NCBI GenBank assembly: GCA_021014325.1
Contig: CM037472.1
Span: 36,046,234 to 36,110,233, forward strand
Direction of reading: 5' to 3'
Source: Plazaster borealis
Taxonomy: Eukaryota > Echinodermata > Asteroidea > Forcipulatida > Labidiasteridae
Length of the DNA: 64,000 nucleotides
Below are positions 46,501 to 61,500 of the stretch, in pieces (within the stretch, counting starts at the first letter, position 1; every line of letters starts with the position of its first letter). The notes below the pieces were generated by a model. The model was not told where the DNA came from. It did no database searches and saw only the letters and a program-made list of their open reading frames with translations. The translations under genes and the position numbers were made by a program.

Positions 46501-49500
46501 AGAAAGTTTATTGGCTCCTTGTAAGGTGATCAGACTAACTGATTGTTAATTGACATGCAGACAGTATTAAAGGGTTTGTATACGTTTGGTAATGACTATG
46601 AAAATTAATGGTAATAAAAACTTACTTCGTAAGAAGTACAGCAGCTTTGGATAGTATAATGCATTTTGAGAAACTTTCACTTTGAAGTACTGCGACTATG
46701 GAAAAAGAGATCACCTTTTGTCCGCAAAATTTGAATCTGAGAAGTGTTACTGCAGTAACGTTTCTCAGATTGTGTATTCCAATTGCAGATTATTCTTCCT
46801 GCGTGGACATAACCGCTCCATATTTTCGACATCATCTCAAAAACGCTACCACCTTTTGAAATGAAATTTTCACAGGTTAGTTTTATGGTATAGTATATCT
46901 ACAACTATATAGGATTGAAACGAACAGTGGGTTCTAATTACCAAACGTATACAGACCATTTAAAGAAGTGAAGATGATGGATTATTACATTGTGTTATCT
47001 AGAAAAACACAGCAACAGCCCCAAAACAAAACCTGAACATTTTTGGTTGGCTAATAAACATTTTGTGAGAGATTTGTAGTAAAGTGAACACTACCACTTC
47101 GTTGAGCAAGTGCAGCGGTGAGATAAACTGCAAACCCAAAGGTCTCCTGACGATCCAGAAAGATTTCCTCTGGCATCACAGAAGTTACCTCAGCATCAAT
47201 GTCATCATTTAACTGCAACGACAACAAATACAGCCATTTACTAACAGTTAATTAGTAGTGAATACGTACGAGACCTTGGTGTTAAAATTGACAAAAATCG
47301 TACATTTCAGCAGCATATTAAAAACATATGTAAATCTGCCTCTTTTTGAATCTTTAAAATTGGGAAAATTAGAAAACTACTTGACCGACCCACAACTGCA
47401 AAATTAACCCATGCCTTTGTTTTCTCCCACCTTGATTATTGTAATTCAATTTTTTTCTGGCCTTCCTCATTCATACCTACTTCCACTTCAAAGAATTCAG
47501 AATACTGCTGCAAGGCTTGCTACTCTCTCAAGAAAAGAGTCGGTCAAAGGAGGTGCACACCATCTTATTCCTTGTATGTTTGATCTTATGCTTGATTTGT
47601 ATTATTATTCATGTATAATTTATTGAAAAAAGAACAGATTTATAATTCGTGTGTTCATTATAAGTTTTGGTTTGTAATTATTTTGTAGACAGACAATGGT
47701 GCGCTTAGAAACAACCGTATTAAGTGCCTAATAAATGTTGTGTATTACTATTATTATTATTTTAAATTTGTTACCTTATACTTGGGGTTTGTATGATCAA
47801 GAAAAGGAACACATGTTTCTGATGATGAATGAGAAGTGTACGAAAATAACAATTCTAAAAATAGTCAGTGGCGTTAGCAGAGTCTTTCTCAAAAGCTGAA
47901 GCCTTCTGCTAGGGTCGAAGCATCAGGGCCTGATTTCATAAAGCATGTAAGCATAAAAATTTGCTAAGCACATAAATATATTGCTTAGCAGAAATAGGTT
48001 ACCAGCCAAATTATACCGTACAGTTTACATTGCTGCGACTGGTATCCCACTCAATTCTTGCTTAGCAAAGATATTTGCTCAGCAGAATTATCTGCTTAAG
48101 TACAGCTTTATGAAATTGGGCAAATTAAAGGCCACTATTTTTGGCATTTATACCACAGGTCCTTTTGGTTGGTAAGTAGTTTGCAAAAGCTTATTCTATT
48201 TTCTCAAAATAAAAATTCCTGAATATTTGGACAATACCCTCTTGGTCTGGAGATGAAGCTCCCTGAATAAGTAGGATGTTATTATTCAGAGGTTTACAGA
48301 CTCTTTACATCCCCATTTTAGTCATTTTCAATTCAAAAATGGTTTATTTAAAAACATGTATCGTAGTTAGAAAAAAAATTGAATTGAGTGCACATGATCA
48401 AACATTCAAAATTCAAATACACCAAACAAACACAAAATTGAAAATTATGAGTATAGATACAGTAACTGTTTACAAAATTATATACATCATCTAAAAATAC
48501 ATTTATAGAAATCTACAGCTTTGATCCTAACAAGAGTTGAGTCTTCCATCTCTGTGATGGTGAGTTCGCCTCTTTCAAGAAAATCCGAAGGCCAAGGGGG
48601 AGGGGGTGGTCAAAGATGTCAATGAAAACATCCCCTTAGTAATGCCCCTGTTGTATAATCATGTAGGGTTTGTATGCCAGTACCTTAAGATATTCCAACG
48701 GGGATATAGCTATTTGAGACTCTAGTAGATGGTTCCTGAACATGTAGTCATTGTAGGGCATGAGGGGAAGTTTACTTTGACGCCACGTGTTCACGGGATC
48801 AAACCTGGTCAACTCATTCACCTGAAATGAAGATGTTTTAAGGTGAGAAATTTCCACAAAATTGTTAATGTCCTCCTGTCTGGCCGCCCTTGCAGAGAAA
48901 AAACAAATTCTGTTTCATACTTGTCATATAAGTCAAGGTGCAATTCATTCCAATAATCTCCGTCTCAAAAGTATCCCCAAACTCGGAGGTTAGAGTCACT
49001 GCTGACAAAAGAGTCTGAAACTTGGATCCAGGTATGTTGAAATGATGTCTTTTCCACCTTTTGGTAAACCCCTTGGGTTATAGATTTCAAGGAGCTTCTG
49101 TGAACAGTATCCTCAGTGCTAGAGAAGTAGATCAAAGAGCAGGACTAATTTTTATCGGGAGAAAATAGCAGCGTTTTTCTGTTACAGGCAGATATATGTG
49201 GGGTGTCATGTAGCCGAGTGGTTTAGAGCATCAAATTCAAGTTCCAAAGTCATCCGGTGTGGGTTCGAATCCCGGTCATGACACTTGTATCCTTGAGCAA
49301 GATACTTTATTTTAATTGCTTCTCTTCACCCAGGGGTATATATGGGTACCTGCGAGAGGTTGATATTGTGTTTGAAAAGCCTTCTGAGCACCACGGCAGC
49401 TCGGGGCTGTATACTCCCCAGGGAGCTGAGAAATATTAGAGGAATGTTATTGGCCCAATGACCAGGGCACTAATGTAAAGCGCATTGATACGCTATTGTA

Positions 49501-52500
49501 AACTGCGCTATATAAGAACTAGTTATTATTATTATTGTTATTAAATAAACAAGTCTGAATTCAGATAAAAGTCTGAAATTTCTCATCCCTACAAACTGTA
49601 CCGATGCTGTATAATTTTGTTTACCTCAAGAGGTGCATTTTCATCCAGGGATTTCACGACGTGCACCATGACTTGATAAACCTTCAAGGACTCGGCCGTA
49701 TGAAGCCTGTCGGTGAATGAAACATACGGCGCTTCCAACTCGTACTGTTTCACTCTCGAGTACAGCGGGATGTTGGTGAACTCAAACCGAAGCACCTCAA
49801 AGGGGCATGGGGGTGGAATCTCAAAGGAACTGAAGAACAGCAAAAAATACATGTCTCAGTTTAAAGGGATACCTTTGGTTTTTGGAACCGTTCGATTGTT
49901 TTAATCTTATATATAAATGTAGATATACAATAAAACTAAACTGTGAAAATTTCATCTTAAAAAGGTGGTCGTGTTTTTGAGATATTGCCAATAATATGGA
50001 GCGATTTTGTCGACGCAGGAGGAATAATCCGTAATTGGAATACACAAACGTATCTGACAGTAACGTTTCTCAGATTCAAGATTTTGGGGGATAAAAACTC
50101 ATATCTTTTTCCATAACCACATTACCTCGAAATGAAATAATTCTCAAAATGCTTTATACAATTGAAAGCTGCTGTACTTCTAACCAAGTAGGTTTTTATT
50201 GCTATTCATTTTAAGAGTGATACCAAACGTATACAGACCCTTTAATAGATGTAATAATTGCATCAGGAATAATGAATATTATTTTACCCTGACACCTATG
50301 TGTGGTAAGCACTGTACACTCGGTGCTTTCCAGAGACCAGTGGGGAAAAGAAATCCAGAGGCATACTATATTCAGTCAGGTGGGATTCGAACCCACACCC
50401 CCCACATTCTCAAGCAGATTTCTTAACTTTCAGACCACTAAGCATGCCCGGTGATGAGAGGCCAGTTCTAGCGAGAGGCCAGCTCTAGAATGTGGGTGTC
50501 ATGGGTTTGAATCCCACCCGAGTAGTATTTATTTATTTATTTATTTACTTATTTCGTCATATGCTTAAGAGTTTTTCTGCAGGCTTCGGGGGAAAGCACC
50601 GAGCATACAGTATTTATTACACATTGGTGTAATGGGAAAACCAAAAATAAAAAAGTAAACTGTCTTAAGATCATCAGACTCTGATATTTGATCCCCCATA
50701 AAAAAAATATAAAAAAATATTTATAAATCATATAAAATGTACCCAGTCAATTTCCCATGTGGTTTATTATTTGATGTATAAATTAAAATAAATAAATAAA
50801 TAAATAAATAAACAAATAAATAAATAATAAGAAACAAACAAGTACGTAAAAAAAGAAATTTCTTCGCCCCAACCCCAAAAACAAAATATTAGTCTGGCGC
50901 CACCACTACTCACGCGGTGTCATCTTGGCTCAACTCCTCCTTCATAAGAAGCCATTCCTCATGTTCTATTATATCTGCTACTTCAAGACCTCGCTTAACG
51001 ATTGTCAGATTCTCCGTACTGCTGTTCACTGTGGCTACAATCTGAAACACAAGTTGTGAAACCAATTTATGGTTAGTTTAGTCACTCTCAGCCTTTCCAC
51101 TGATTTTGTTTGTGACATTCTCAGTGCTGAATTCTAAAATTATAAAATATGATAGGAAACACAGTAAATTTTCCATTTATCTACAGTCACATCCAGACCT
51201 TTTCTAATAGTTTTAATTTGTTGTAAGTACCTGAAACCAGCCAAAAGTGTTTCAACATGTTAATGGACATGCAGCCTTATACTGAAAATCGTTTGAGTTG
51301 ATTAGAATAATTAGTTTTTTTAGTACTCTCAAATTTCACTCAAACAATGGCTTGAAAAGGCAGTTAACTGTCCATTTTGTGATGGAAATTGTTGAGTGAT
51401 TTAGTTTTGAATTAACTACCACTTAATGTTGGCGGATTTTGGGGGTGAAACTTTAAATGAAAAGCTTATAACTTTCTAAAATCTATCAAAATAGCTGTTT
51501 AAAATTTAAATCTAAATTTTTGGATCAAATCAGACAAAAAACAGGTGATGCGTTTGTGGACAAGAAGCTAATGAAAAGCCTCATGTCTTCAGTTTGATTG
51601 ATCACGGCATTACTGTTTGAGTACAATATCAAGTTAGTCATTAGCCCAGGTATAAGACTTCAGTCTCCATTACGCTACCGCTGCAGTGACCCCAGGACGT
51701 CCGTGTAACAGAGACTGATGATGTCCTGAACCAGCGATAGTTAGACACTTACCTCCTGTAGTTGATTGTCTGTATCAAAGAAGAGACTGAGCGTCTGCTC
51801 TTCCTCCTGTGAGTCCGATGGTGTGATTTGTCCACCGCGGAGGAAAGAATAAAGAGAATACCCTGACGATGGCCTCAAAAGCTTGAGAACAACAGTCTCT
51901 GCTGCCACACCATACCAAACCTTTATTACGGAATAAATTGACAAAATAGTCTATTTACAGGTTATCTGCACACTTTAAAGGGACACGTTGCCTTGGATTG
52001 CATGGTTTTCCTTTTACTTTGCGAACAAGGTCTGTTTTGTGGAGCCAAAAATTTGGCACTGCAAAATAGCGTGCCAAGTTAGTTCACGATGTAAAAGAAA
52101 ACCGCGCAATTTCGGGGCATATTTGTGTGGATCATTGTGTTCTACTTTAAAACATCTTTCTGACCATAATGCATTTTATAACAAACGGTTACAAACGCTT
52201 TTTCATAGACCAACTCGCCCGATCCAAGGCAACGTGTCCCTTTAAGAATTCAAATTTTAAGACTTTTTAAGACCCTTTTAATGCTACCCTTAACAAAATT
52301 TAAGACCAAATATAAGTAAATAAAGCAGGGGAGAAACAGCTATACCCGCTCACACTTTATGTTCCTTGTTGACACACAGCATAACTTGGTTCTTTTCGAG
52401 CTGTTAGGAAAATTCATTACATGCTTCATCCATTTTTTTTAAAACCTCTAATAACTGAATTTAATACCTTTTAATGCTTCTTAAGGCCTTTAAATTTGGA

Positions 52501-55500
52501 AAGTTCAATTTAAGACTTTTTAATCCTTTTAAAGGATCCGCAGAACCCCCGATTTAAAAAACAACATTAAATGAATAAATAATGATGAAATAATAGTAAA
52601 ATTTCTGTCACTTTAAATTCAATTAGTTATACTTAGGCTCTTTTTCAGTTTTAACCATTTGAAACATTGGTACCATTTTAAAAATCACTTTAAAAAACTA
52701 CATGATGAAAATTAATACAAAATAATTGTCTGAACAAAAACAAGATTGCACACAAAAGCTTACACAGGTCATGTGTGTGACACAAATACTAGGTGGGGAG
52801 TCCGATGGGAGTGGGGGGGTGGGCTTGGGGAGGGGGGTTGGGAGGCAAACATCCACAAGAAAAGGATTCCCAAACCTCAACTTTTTTTGTTGGTGCCTAA
52901 AGTTGTGATATATCCAAGATGTAAACAAAAACAGACACAACTGTACAACTCTTAATTTTGATAACTTTTTGAAGTAATTGAAAAGATCCTACCTCATGCA
53001 GCTCATTAAGGAAGGCAAACCCTGTGCCCTGTGTCAATGTCAACAATGTGATGTTAGAATCGGATGTGTACTGAGAGATAAGTTGTAAAGACACTCCTGC
53101 GTTTGGACTGAAACAAAAATAGAAATCAGATTTCATGCAGAAATCATAAAAAATTCAAGCTGTAAATTTAGATGAAAGTGCCAGTTCTTGCTTCTTGTAA
53201 TTTTTGTCCGTTTGGGTTGTGTTCTCTGTCCAAAGTCTGATTCTTGCAAGCTTTTGCATATTTAATCAGCCAATATAAATGCTGTTGTTGCATCTTGATT
53301 CTGCATAGCCTAGTAATTATATTTACATAGTTTGACCATTTTTTGTATGAACATTTAATTGAACTTCAATTGAATTGGTGTGTCATGGCTGAGCGGTTCC
53401 AGCATACAAGACTCAAGCTCTGGTGTTTCTGATCAGCAGGATGAAGGTGGGTTTGAGTCCCGGTCTTGACACCTGTGGCCTGACGCAAGACACTTAACAA
53501 TTTTTGCTTTGTGCCTCGGATGGGATGTCAAAACGTAGGTCCAATGTGCTTTTTTGTAATGCACCTAAAAGAACCCAGTAAACTTATAATTAAAAGAAGG
53601 GGTCTAGCCCCCGTGTTTCTGGCTTAGTTGACAGCAGATTGTGCTGCATCACCTTGAACTCTTACAAGGTGCTTTATATAACTTAGCATAATAAGTGCTT
53701 TGAGACGTCCGTAGATAAAGCGCTATATACAAGAACTGGTTATTACCATTAATATTATTATTAATATAATAATTTAAAAATAATAATAATTAATTTAAAA
53801 ACCGCTAAGCAGTATTTTCTTCTACCTGTACAGTAGTTTCCGTCCCCATAGAAACAATTGAGAGGAGATGACTCCACTGAATGTTACCCCTGTCAGGCAC
53901 AATGGGATGGTCTCTCTATCAACGAGTGATTCCGACTGCTCAAAAGCGACAAAAGTGACTACATCATCACCAGAACCTAGATGTATGGATAAATACTCCT
54001 TTCAAATTTATTTGTAAACATTCAAAATGGACATGATGATCTGCAGTTTAATTTGAGGAATAGTGAGGAAAAGATAGGATCCAGGAGTTTACAAAGGAGA
54101 GGTAAACAAAAACAAACAAACAAACAAACAACTGAACACCCCCCTACACAAAAAAAGAGTAAATGGACAGTTGCAATGGTTATGGGCAAGATGCCAGCAG
54201 CCAATAGGAATTCAGGTCTATAGGGCTATTATTATGTGGTGGCGCAAGTTTAAAATTCACAGCACGAAAAAGAAAGTTTTAAACAAATAAAATTTTCAAG
54301 AGCAGGGAGGGAACTGGATCCACCCCTGGATCCACCCCTGGACCCACCCCTAGACCCACCCCTGGACCCCAGCCTGATAAGGGTCATCTTTGTTTGTCAC
54401 ATACCTTCCCATGCCCCCTTTTCCACTTGTCTATTCTTTCCCACTTCTACCCTCATATCTCCCCTTTTTACTCTGCCCCAAATTTGCTATCTTAACATTC
54501 TCAATTGTTTTTTTGTAGTGTATGTCTGTACTTTCAGAGTTGCTGAAATAAAATTAATACCAAGTAAAAACCACAAGGGATACTGACAATATCAATTTTA
54601 TATAAATTTGGGTTGAACAAAGACAAACATTTCTTTCCCAAAATAAATAATAATTTCTAATCCTGAAGTTTTATGCGACATGTTTTTTGTATTGTATGTC
54701 TGTACTTTGAGAGTTGCTGAAATAAACAACAACATAAAGTAGGATAAACCACGAGGGAAACTGACTAGGTAAATTTTAATTAATTTTGGGTTAAAAAAAG
54801 ACAAACAAATTCTTTGTTCAACCCAAAATGAATAATACTAGTAACAACAACTCAGAAAAATACTCCATAATTTGTTGCGGAAAATCTAACAAGTAATTGT
54901 TTTATAATGAGAATCAATAGAAAAATGAAAGTTGGTTTAGCAGCAGAATAATTGTACAATTTTTCAAAGAATGTCATTATCCAGTTTGTATTGTGTGTAG
55001 GGGAATAGTCCAACTAAAAACAGCTCACCGCTCACCAGGGTTCTCCCCATGCATAAGCTAGCGTATCAAGCCGGTACGCACGAACGGTGATACGCGCACA
55101 TTTCGGTCGATTTGCAATTTTAGATATAAATCGCAAAAAAATTATCAAGACAAAACCATAGAATGCTCCAGATTGCACAGTAGGGCTTTTAAAACCAAGA
55201 TAAACACTAAGTAGAAAACATTCCGAAGACCTTGTTTCAATTCAGCGTGCTTCGGCCAAACATCAAACAATGTGGGTCCAGAATGCCCAACAGTTTTGAA
55301 AAAAACTGGGGAGAACCCTGTGCACAATTCATCAAGTAAATGGATCTCCGTAAAAGACTGCAAGTAAATCATTATCCAGAGAAAACAAACTTTTTTAATA
55401 AAGGCACTGTACACGTTTGGTAATTACTCAAAATATATATTAGCATAAAAAGTTACTTGTTAACGAGCAATGGAGAGCTGTTGATAGTATAAAACATTGT

Positions 55501-58500
55501 GAGAAACGGCTCCCTCTGAAGTAACGTAGTTTTTGAGAAAGAGGTAATTTCTCACTCAAATAATAAAAGACTTCTTGCAAGAAGCCTTTTATTCCTATCT
55601 GAAAGCACACAAATTTGTACAACAAGGGTGTTTTTTCTTTCATCATTTTCTTGCAACTTCGATGACCAATTGAGTCCAAAATTTCACAGGCTTTTTATTT
55701 TATGCATATGTTGGGATACACCAAGTGAGAATGGTCTTTGACAACTACCAAACGTGTTCAGTGCCTTTAAATATTAATTAGGGCTCACGTTAGCAATGTC
55801 AACAGAACCGTATTCTACAGTACATAAAAAAGTTGAATGCTTTTCAAGCCATGTCAAATGCTGAACTCATCCACATCAACAGGAAATAGCTTGTCATCAA
55901 TAATAATTTAAAATGTGTTCAATCCCTTAATACTGAACTTCCACATTTTGAAGACAATGAGATGGGAATGGTCAGGAATGATCAGAAGGGAGGAAGTTTA
56001 CTTCATATGACATTATTGTCTAGATGGTTGATTAATTGGTAACTGATGAAGTAAGACAATCGTTCCGCAATTTAAACACAGATATATACTTGGTGAAACA
56101 ACAACAAAACAACTGAGGTCAGGATCAGTTTAATTCTGCTTTTAAAGGGCTGTATACGTTTGGTAATTACTCTGAAAATTAATTGCAATAAAAACTTACT
56201 TGGTAAGAAGTACAGCAGCTACTGATTAAAGCATTTTGAGAAAAATTTCACTTTGAAGTAATGTGGTTATGGAAAAAGATATATCAGTTTTTATCCCAAC
56301 AAAATTTGAATTGAATCTGAGAGGCGTTTCCAGATAGTGTATTCCAATTGCAGATTATTCTTCCTCCAGAGTTTCGACAATATCTCAAAAACGCTACCAC
56401 CTTTTGAAATGAAATTATCACAGGTTAGTTCTATGGTATATATCTACAACTATATAGGATTAAAACAAACAGTGGGTTCCAATTACCAAACGTATACAAT
56501 CCCTTTAAATTATACCTAAAGAAAAGAGTGCATGAAAGTTAATCTAGGCCTAAAATCAACTTCTGATTTGGTTAACCCCTAAGAGTGCCCTGTTTTACAT
56601 ACAAATAGCGCTATGCATTTTAAGCCTTATCTCTTTTTAGAAAATGCAAATAAAACTTATAGAAACAATTAACTGCAGTAAAGGCCGCACACAAGTTCAA
56701 AGCTGATTTCCTAAACTTTATTTTGGTCACAACTTGAACTTTGATAAAGGTCATTTTAAGGTCATGTTGTGTGTTGTAACCAATGTAAGTGCGTTGTAAA
56801 TAGGGATGATTTAATCGGCCCCTAAGCTAGTGCAGTCGGAATATTGGGGCCAGACTAATCGGCCCGTGACACTGCTTGGGTAAAAGATTAAAAAATACTT
56901 GATTGGTAAGTATTAATTATCAAGTTTATACCAGTATCAGTCCCTCCACAGAACTAATTTAGTCTGAAATATTTTCTAAACTAAGGAAGGTTTTCAAAGT
57001 CTTCATATTGACTATTTTGATTGGTGCAATTTAATCAAGCAACAAAATGAACGCACAAACGACAGAACATAACCCGCTTTTTGTTGATTTCTTACAAATG
57101 TTATCAATGAAGTTAAAGGGAAAGTATACTTTTATTTTTTGGAACTGTTCGATTGTTTTTAAATCATATATAAATGTAGATCAATAAAACTAACCTGTGA
57201 AAATTTCATTTCAAAAGGTGGTCACATTTTTGAGATATCGCCGAAAACCCGGAGCGAATATGTCCACGCAGGAAGAATAATCCATAATTGGAAAACACAA
57301 TCTGACAAACGTTACTGACAGTAATGTTCTCAGATTCAAATTTTTTGGGATAAAAACTGATATCCTTTTCCATAACCACATTACTTTGAAGTGAAATGTT
57401 TCTAAAAATGCTTCATACTACCGCAAGCTACTGTACTTCTAACAAACTAAGTTTGTATTGCCATTAATTTTAAGAGTGATTACCAAACATATACTGACCC
57501 TTTAAGTTTGATCAATTTCATCAATGATACTTTTCTCTTGACACCTTCCCTTTAATGACATTTTCACCCGAAGTTTGTATGGGGGTATTTATGAAAATGG
57601 GCATTAATTGACTCTTGCCAAAAACAATGATGAGATTACCTTTTTAAAAACAATAATATAATCAGAATCACAACCAGAGCAAATACCTTCATATGCATAA
57701 TAGCTACTGGAGAATTTTCTCTGAACAGTCCATTGACTTGGAGGGGTGCCACCTGAAAGTTAAGCACACCATCTCTAAAAAATTAAAACCTTCAAAATCA
57801 CTTTAATTGTTTTACCAAATCATAAATTTAAGTAAAAAGACACTTATGATTGCTTCTTAAAAATTAGATGTTTTAAGCACGCAGACAACAATGGTAGTTG
57901 TCAAAGACCACTATCCGCACTTTATGTGACCCAACATATATAACAAAATCAAAGCTGTGAAAGTTTAAGCTCAATGGGTGAGTAGAGTTACAAGAAAATA
58001 AGGGGGGAAAGGACCTTACATAATGATTTAACTGTTGTCAATAATCAGGTTTTTGTTGGGGACTGACTGACTTGATCAAAAATTGTTTTACTGATTTCTC
58101 AAAAACTATCGCAAAAACATTTCAAGGACAGTTTTCCACTATGACCATCTTTATACCATGTTAGTTACGTGCAAATCTGTGACGATTTATATTTTCAATC
58201 TTACCGATGTTGTGCACATCCTTTATAAAGATGTATTATTCTCAAAAACCATGTTCTCCCTCCACTTCAAAGTATAACAGCTATAGCAACAACTTTTTAA
58301 AGTTTTTTTCTTTGACTTTTTACAAAAACAACGCAGATTTGTGGTATATTATGTAAATGCTTCTTAGCAGGAATTACACAGAGGCCACGTCCTCTGTTGC
58401 CCCTTGTCTTGGTGCCCCTTCAAAAGTTTCCAATATACTTTAGGATTTTCCAATGAAAGTGCCCTTCGCAAATAAAAATATCCTTGCCCCTCTCAAAGAC

Positions 58501-61500
58501 TGATGAAGCTAGCGGTGTGACATTATGTTGGAGAAATCACAACACTGTCTGTTCTAAATCTGTTCTAAAATGCTATCACATACTGGCCTACCATTTTTTT
58601 TTTTTTTTTTGACAAGGGACGTGATTGTAATAAAAACTTCACAAGTACAGGGATTTTACAATAGTTACCATTATACGTCACAATGTAGTAGCTTGAATCT
58701 CCTTTCAGAAGTAGCAAGAACTCTCGATCATTTGTCCCACTGACAGTGCCGCTAACAATCTCACAAATACCTTTATACACAGAAAAGTAACAAAACAAGT
58801 TTTGAAACTTTACAAGTTAAATTTTATACTTTTTTTAAATTGATTACATTCTCAACCCCAAAAAGAAAATATTTTGACAAAACAAGGAGATCGAAAGTGT
58901 TTGACTAAGGTTACCAGACTGTTTGCGTTATTTCGTTCACTGTAATTTGTTAACACAATATTCTGTTAAATCTAGCCAAGAATAGGTTTAAACCGCTTTT
59001 AAGCTTGTCATCATAGCTATTGAAGTTGCATGCCCGATTTTTGCTGAAAGAATTTTAAAAAATTCTCTGAACAATTTTTTTACAGATGATGCTGTCTCAA
59101 AACGAAAGACGGTGCACAAAATTCATGTGACATGCAAAACTGTTCGTGCATGGCTGACGGATGTGAGATAAGGTCGAGATCACAACAAGTATTCACTTTT
59201 AGTTTTTAATTAACTAGTAATTATCATTGGCAGATTTTTTTTTTACAATACCTTAAATGAAAGACTAATAACTGTCTTGCATCTATCAAAATTTCAATTT
59301 AATAATTTCAATTACTGATTCCAGTCATTCATAATCCATGCACTAATCCAGTACCGCATAAAGTCAATAGCATTTTGTATTACTCTGGTGTTTCTGATCA
59401 GCAGAGTGTGGGTTCAAGTCCCGGTCACAACAACTTTGTCTTTTTTAAACAAGACACGCAACCTTAATGCCACGTCCTTCAGCTGGAACGTAAAACTATA
59501 GGCCCTGTGTGTTGTGTAATGCACGTAACAGAATACAGTACACTTATCGTGTAAAGAGAATGGGTTTGCAGCGGTGTTTCTGGTGTGGTCTGGCAGCAAT
59601 GTTGTGCCATCTCACCTTGTATCACTTTCAAGGTGTTGTATTATTGTTGCTTCGTCTCATAAAATCATTCTTAAAGAGATTGCATACATTTGGTAATTGG
59701 AACCCACAGTTTGTTTCAATCCTATATAGTTGTTGATAAATACCATAAAACTAACCTGTGAAAATTTCATTTAAAAAGGTGGTAGAGTTTTTGAGACATT
59801 GCCCAAAATATGGAGCGGTTATGTCCACGCAGGAAGAAAAATCTGCAATTTGAATACACAATCTGAGAAACGTTACAGATTCAAATTTTTGGGGATAAAA
59901 AGTGATTTCTTTTTCCATAACCGCAGTACTTCTATGTGAAAAGTTTCTCAAAATGCATTATACTATCCAAAGATGCTGTACTTTTTACCAAGTAAGTTTT
60001 TATTGCCATTAGTTTTCAGAGTCATTACCAAACAGATACAGACTCTTTAACAATCTCCACCAGATTTGATAATTAAATGCCAGGAGTCACAATCATTTAT
60101 GACAGACATGGCACATCATGAATGTACACCATTATTATTATTTCACACTTACTTTCTGTTTTATTTAAAACACTACAAACTCCTCGTCCACTGTCATCCA
60201 GCAATTCTTGAAAATCTAACATCATGCCTGAGGCAAAAAACAAAAATAGAAAGAAAATAATTGATTTGATGGGCCACATCTAAAAATAATAATATAAGCC
60301 TTTTTGAGATATGGCGGACACAATGCTACAGCACTATAAGGTTTGGGTAAATTTGTGTGTATACACCCAAACCAAACAGTACACTCCTATCACGTCCGCC
60401 ATACCTCAAAAAGGCTTATTACCTTGAATGCTCTTTTGGTAATGCTTTCTCTAGTTCTACTCGACCTCTAATTCTTAACCCCCATCAAAGTTTAGGAATT
60501 TCCTGGAGGGATTTTTGAGAAGTACTTATACCTGACTTGACGTGAGCAGCGAAGACATTTTGTTTGTCGTCGGATTTCCCTAGAGCTAGTATATACACTT
60601 CAGCAGTTCTTCCCTGAGTCGGCGCCATCAACCATTGATAGCATCGAGCCGGGCTATTCCTTAACATCCCCGCAGGCATGGTCGTATCCAGGTACTGTCC
60701 AAACACCTCGTACAAACCGCTGACTGTATTGAAGAGAATCCGGTCTGGAAGCGTTAAGACCTGCTTGATGAGGGGACCACCAACCGGAAAGCTGGTGCAT
60801 ATGTTATCATCCTCATCTGGTAGAGAAATCTGTACAAGAACAAATATTGATAATTGTTATATTATATTGGACTTCTCTTTGGATTGATGAATATGTAATT
60901 TACAGATTATTTTCTTTCAAGCACAATGGCAAAAGGATTGAAAAATTTTTTCATATAAAAACAGTAAAAACAAGTTTTAAAATACTCCCAACTTAAACAA
61001 AAATAATGTAAGAGTCAATATAAACTCTTGTGTTCAAACGCAGAGCTGCCAACATTTGCACCTTGCAATCAGGGAGATTTTGTACAACAATCAGGAAGAT
61101 ATTTAGAATTACATTCAACATTAATAGAAAGATTGTCAAATGTATTCATCAGAACATGGAAAGATTGGTTTATTTTTCAGGAAACTTTCTGCTGAATCAG
61201 GAAGAGTTGGCAGCTCTGTTAGCGGCACAACTAAAATCTTCATGGAGTGGGATAAGATTTGTTAGGCACGGGAAAAAAGAGCTAGCACCATCAAAAATGC
61301 ATGTTTTATATTTTTGGCTAAATTCTAACGCAAATATTGAAACAGTATTTTACAACAGTTTCTACATTGAGCTCAAGTTCATTTAACATGTATGAAAATA
61401 AAACAAATAAAAAAACCCAACACTTTTCCATGATTTTGTCTTTTTGATTACACACCTTGTTTTGCGATTACATGGTGGAACAAGAATTCAATTATTTTGG

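Noticed and set aside
47098..47098. Weak donor gtggta as a reason to end the gene model
   Set aside because: The neighbouring exon continues in the required phase with a matching protein block, so the junction is kept.
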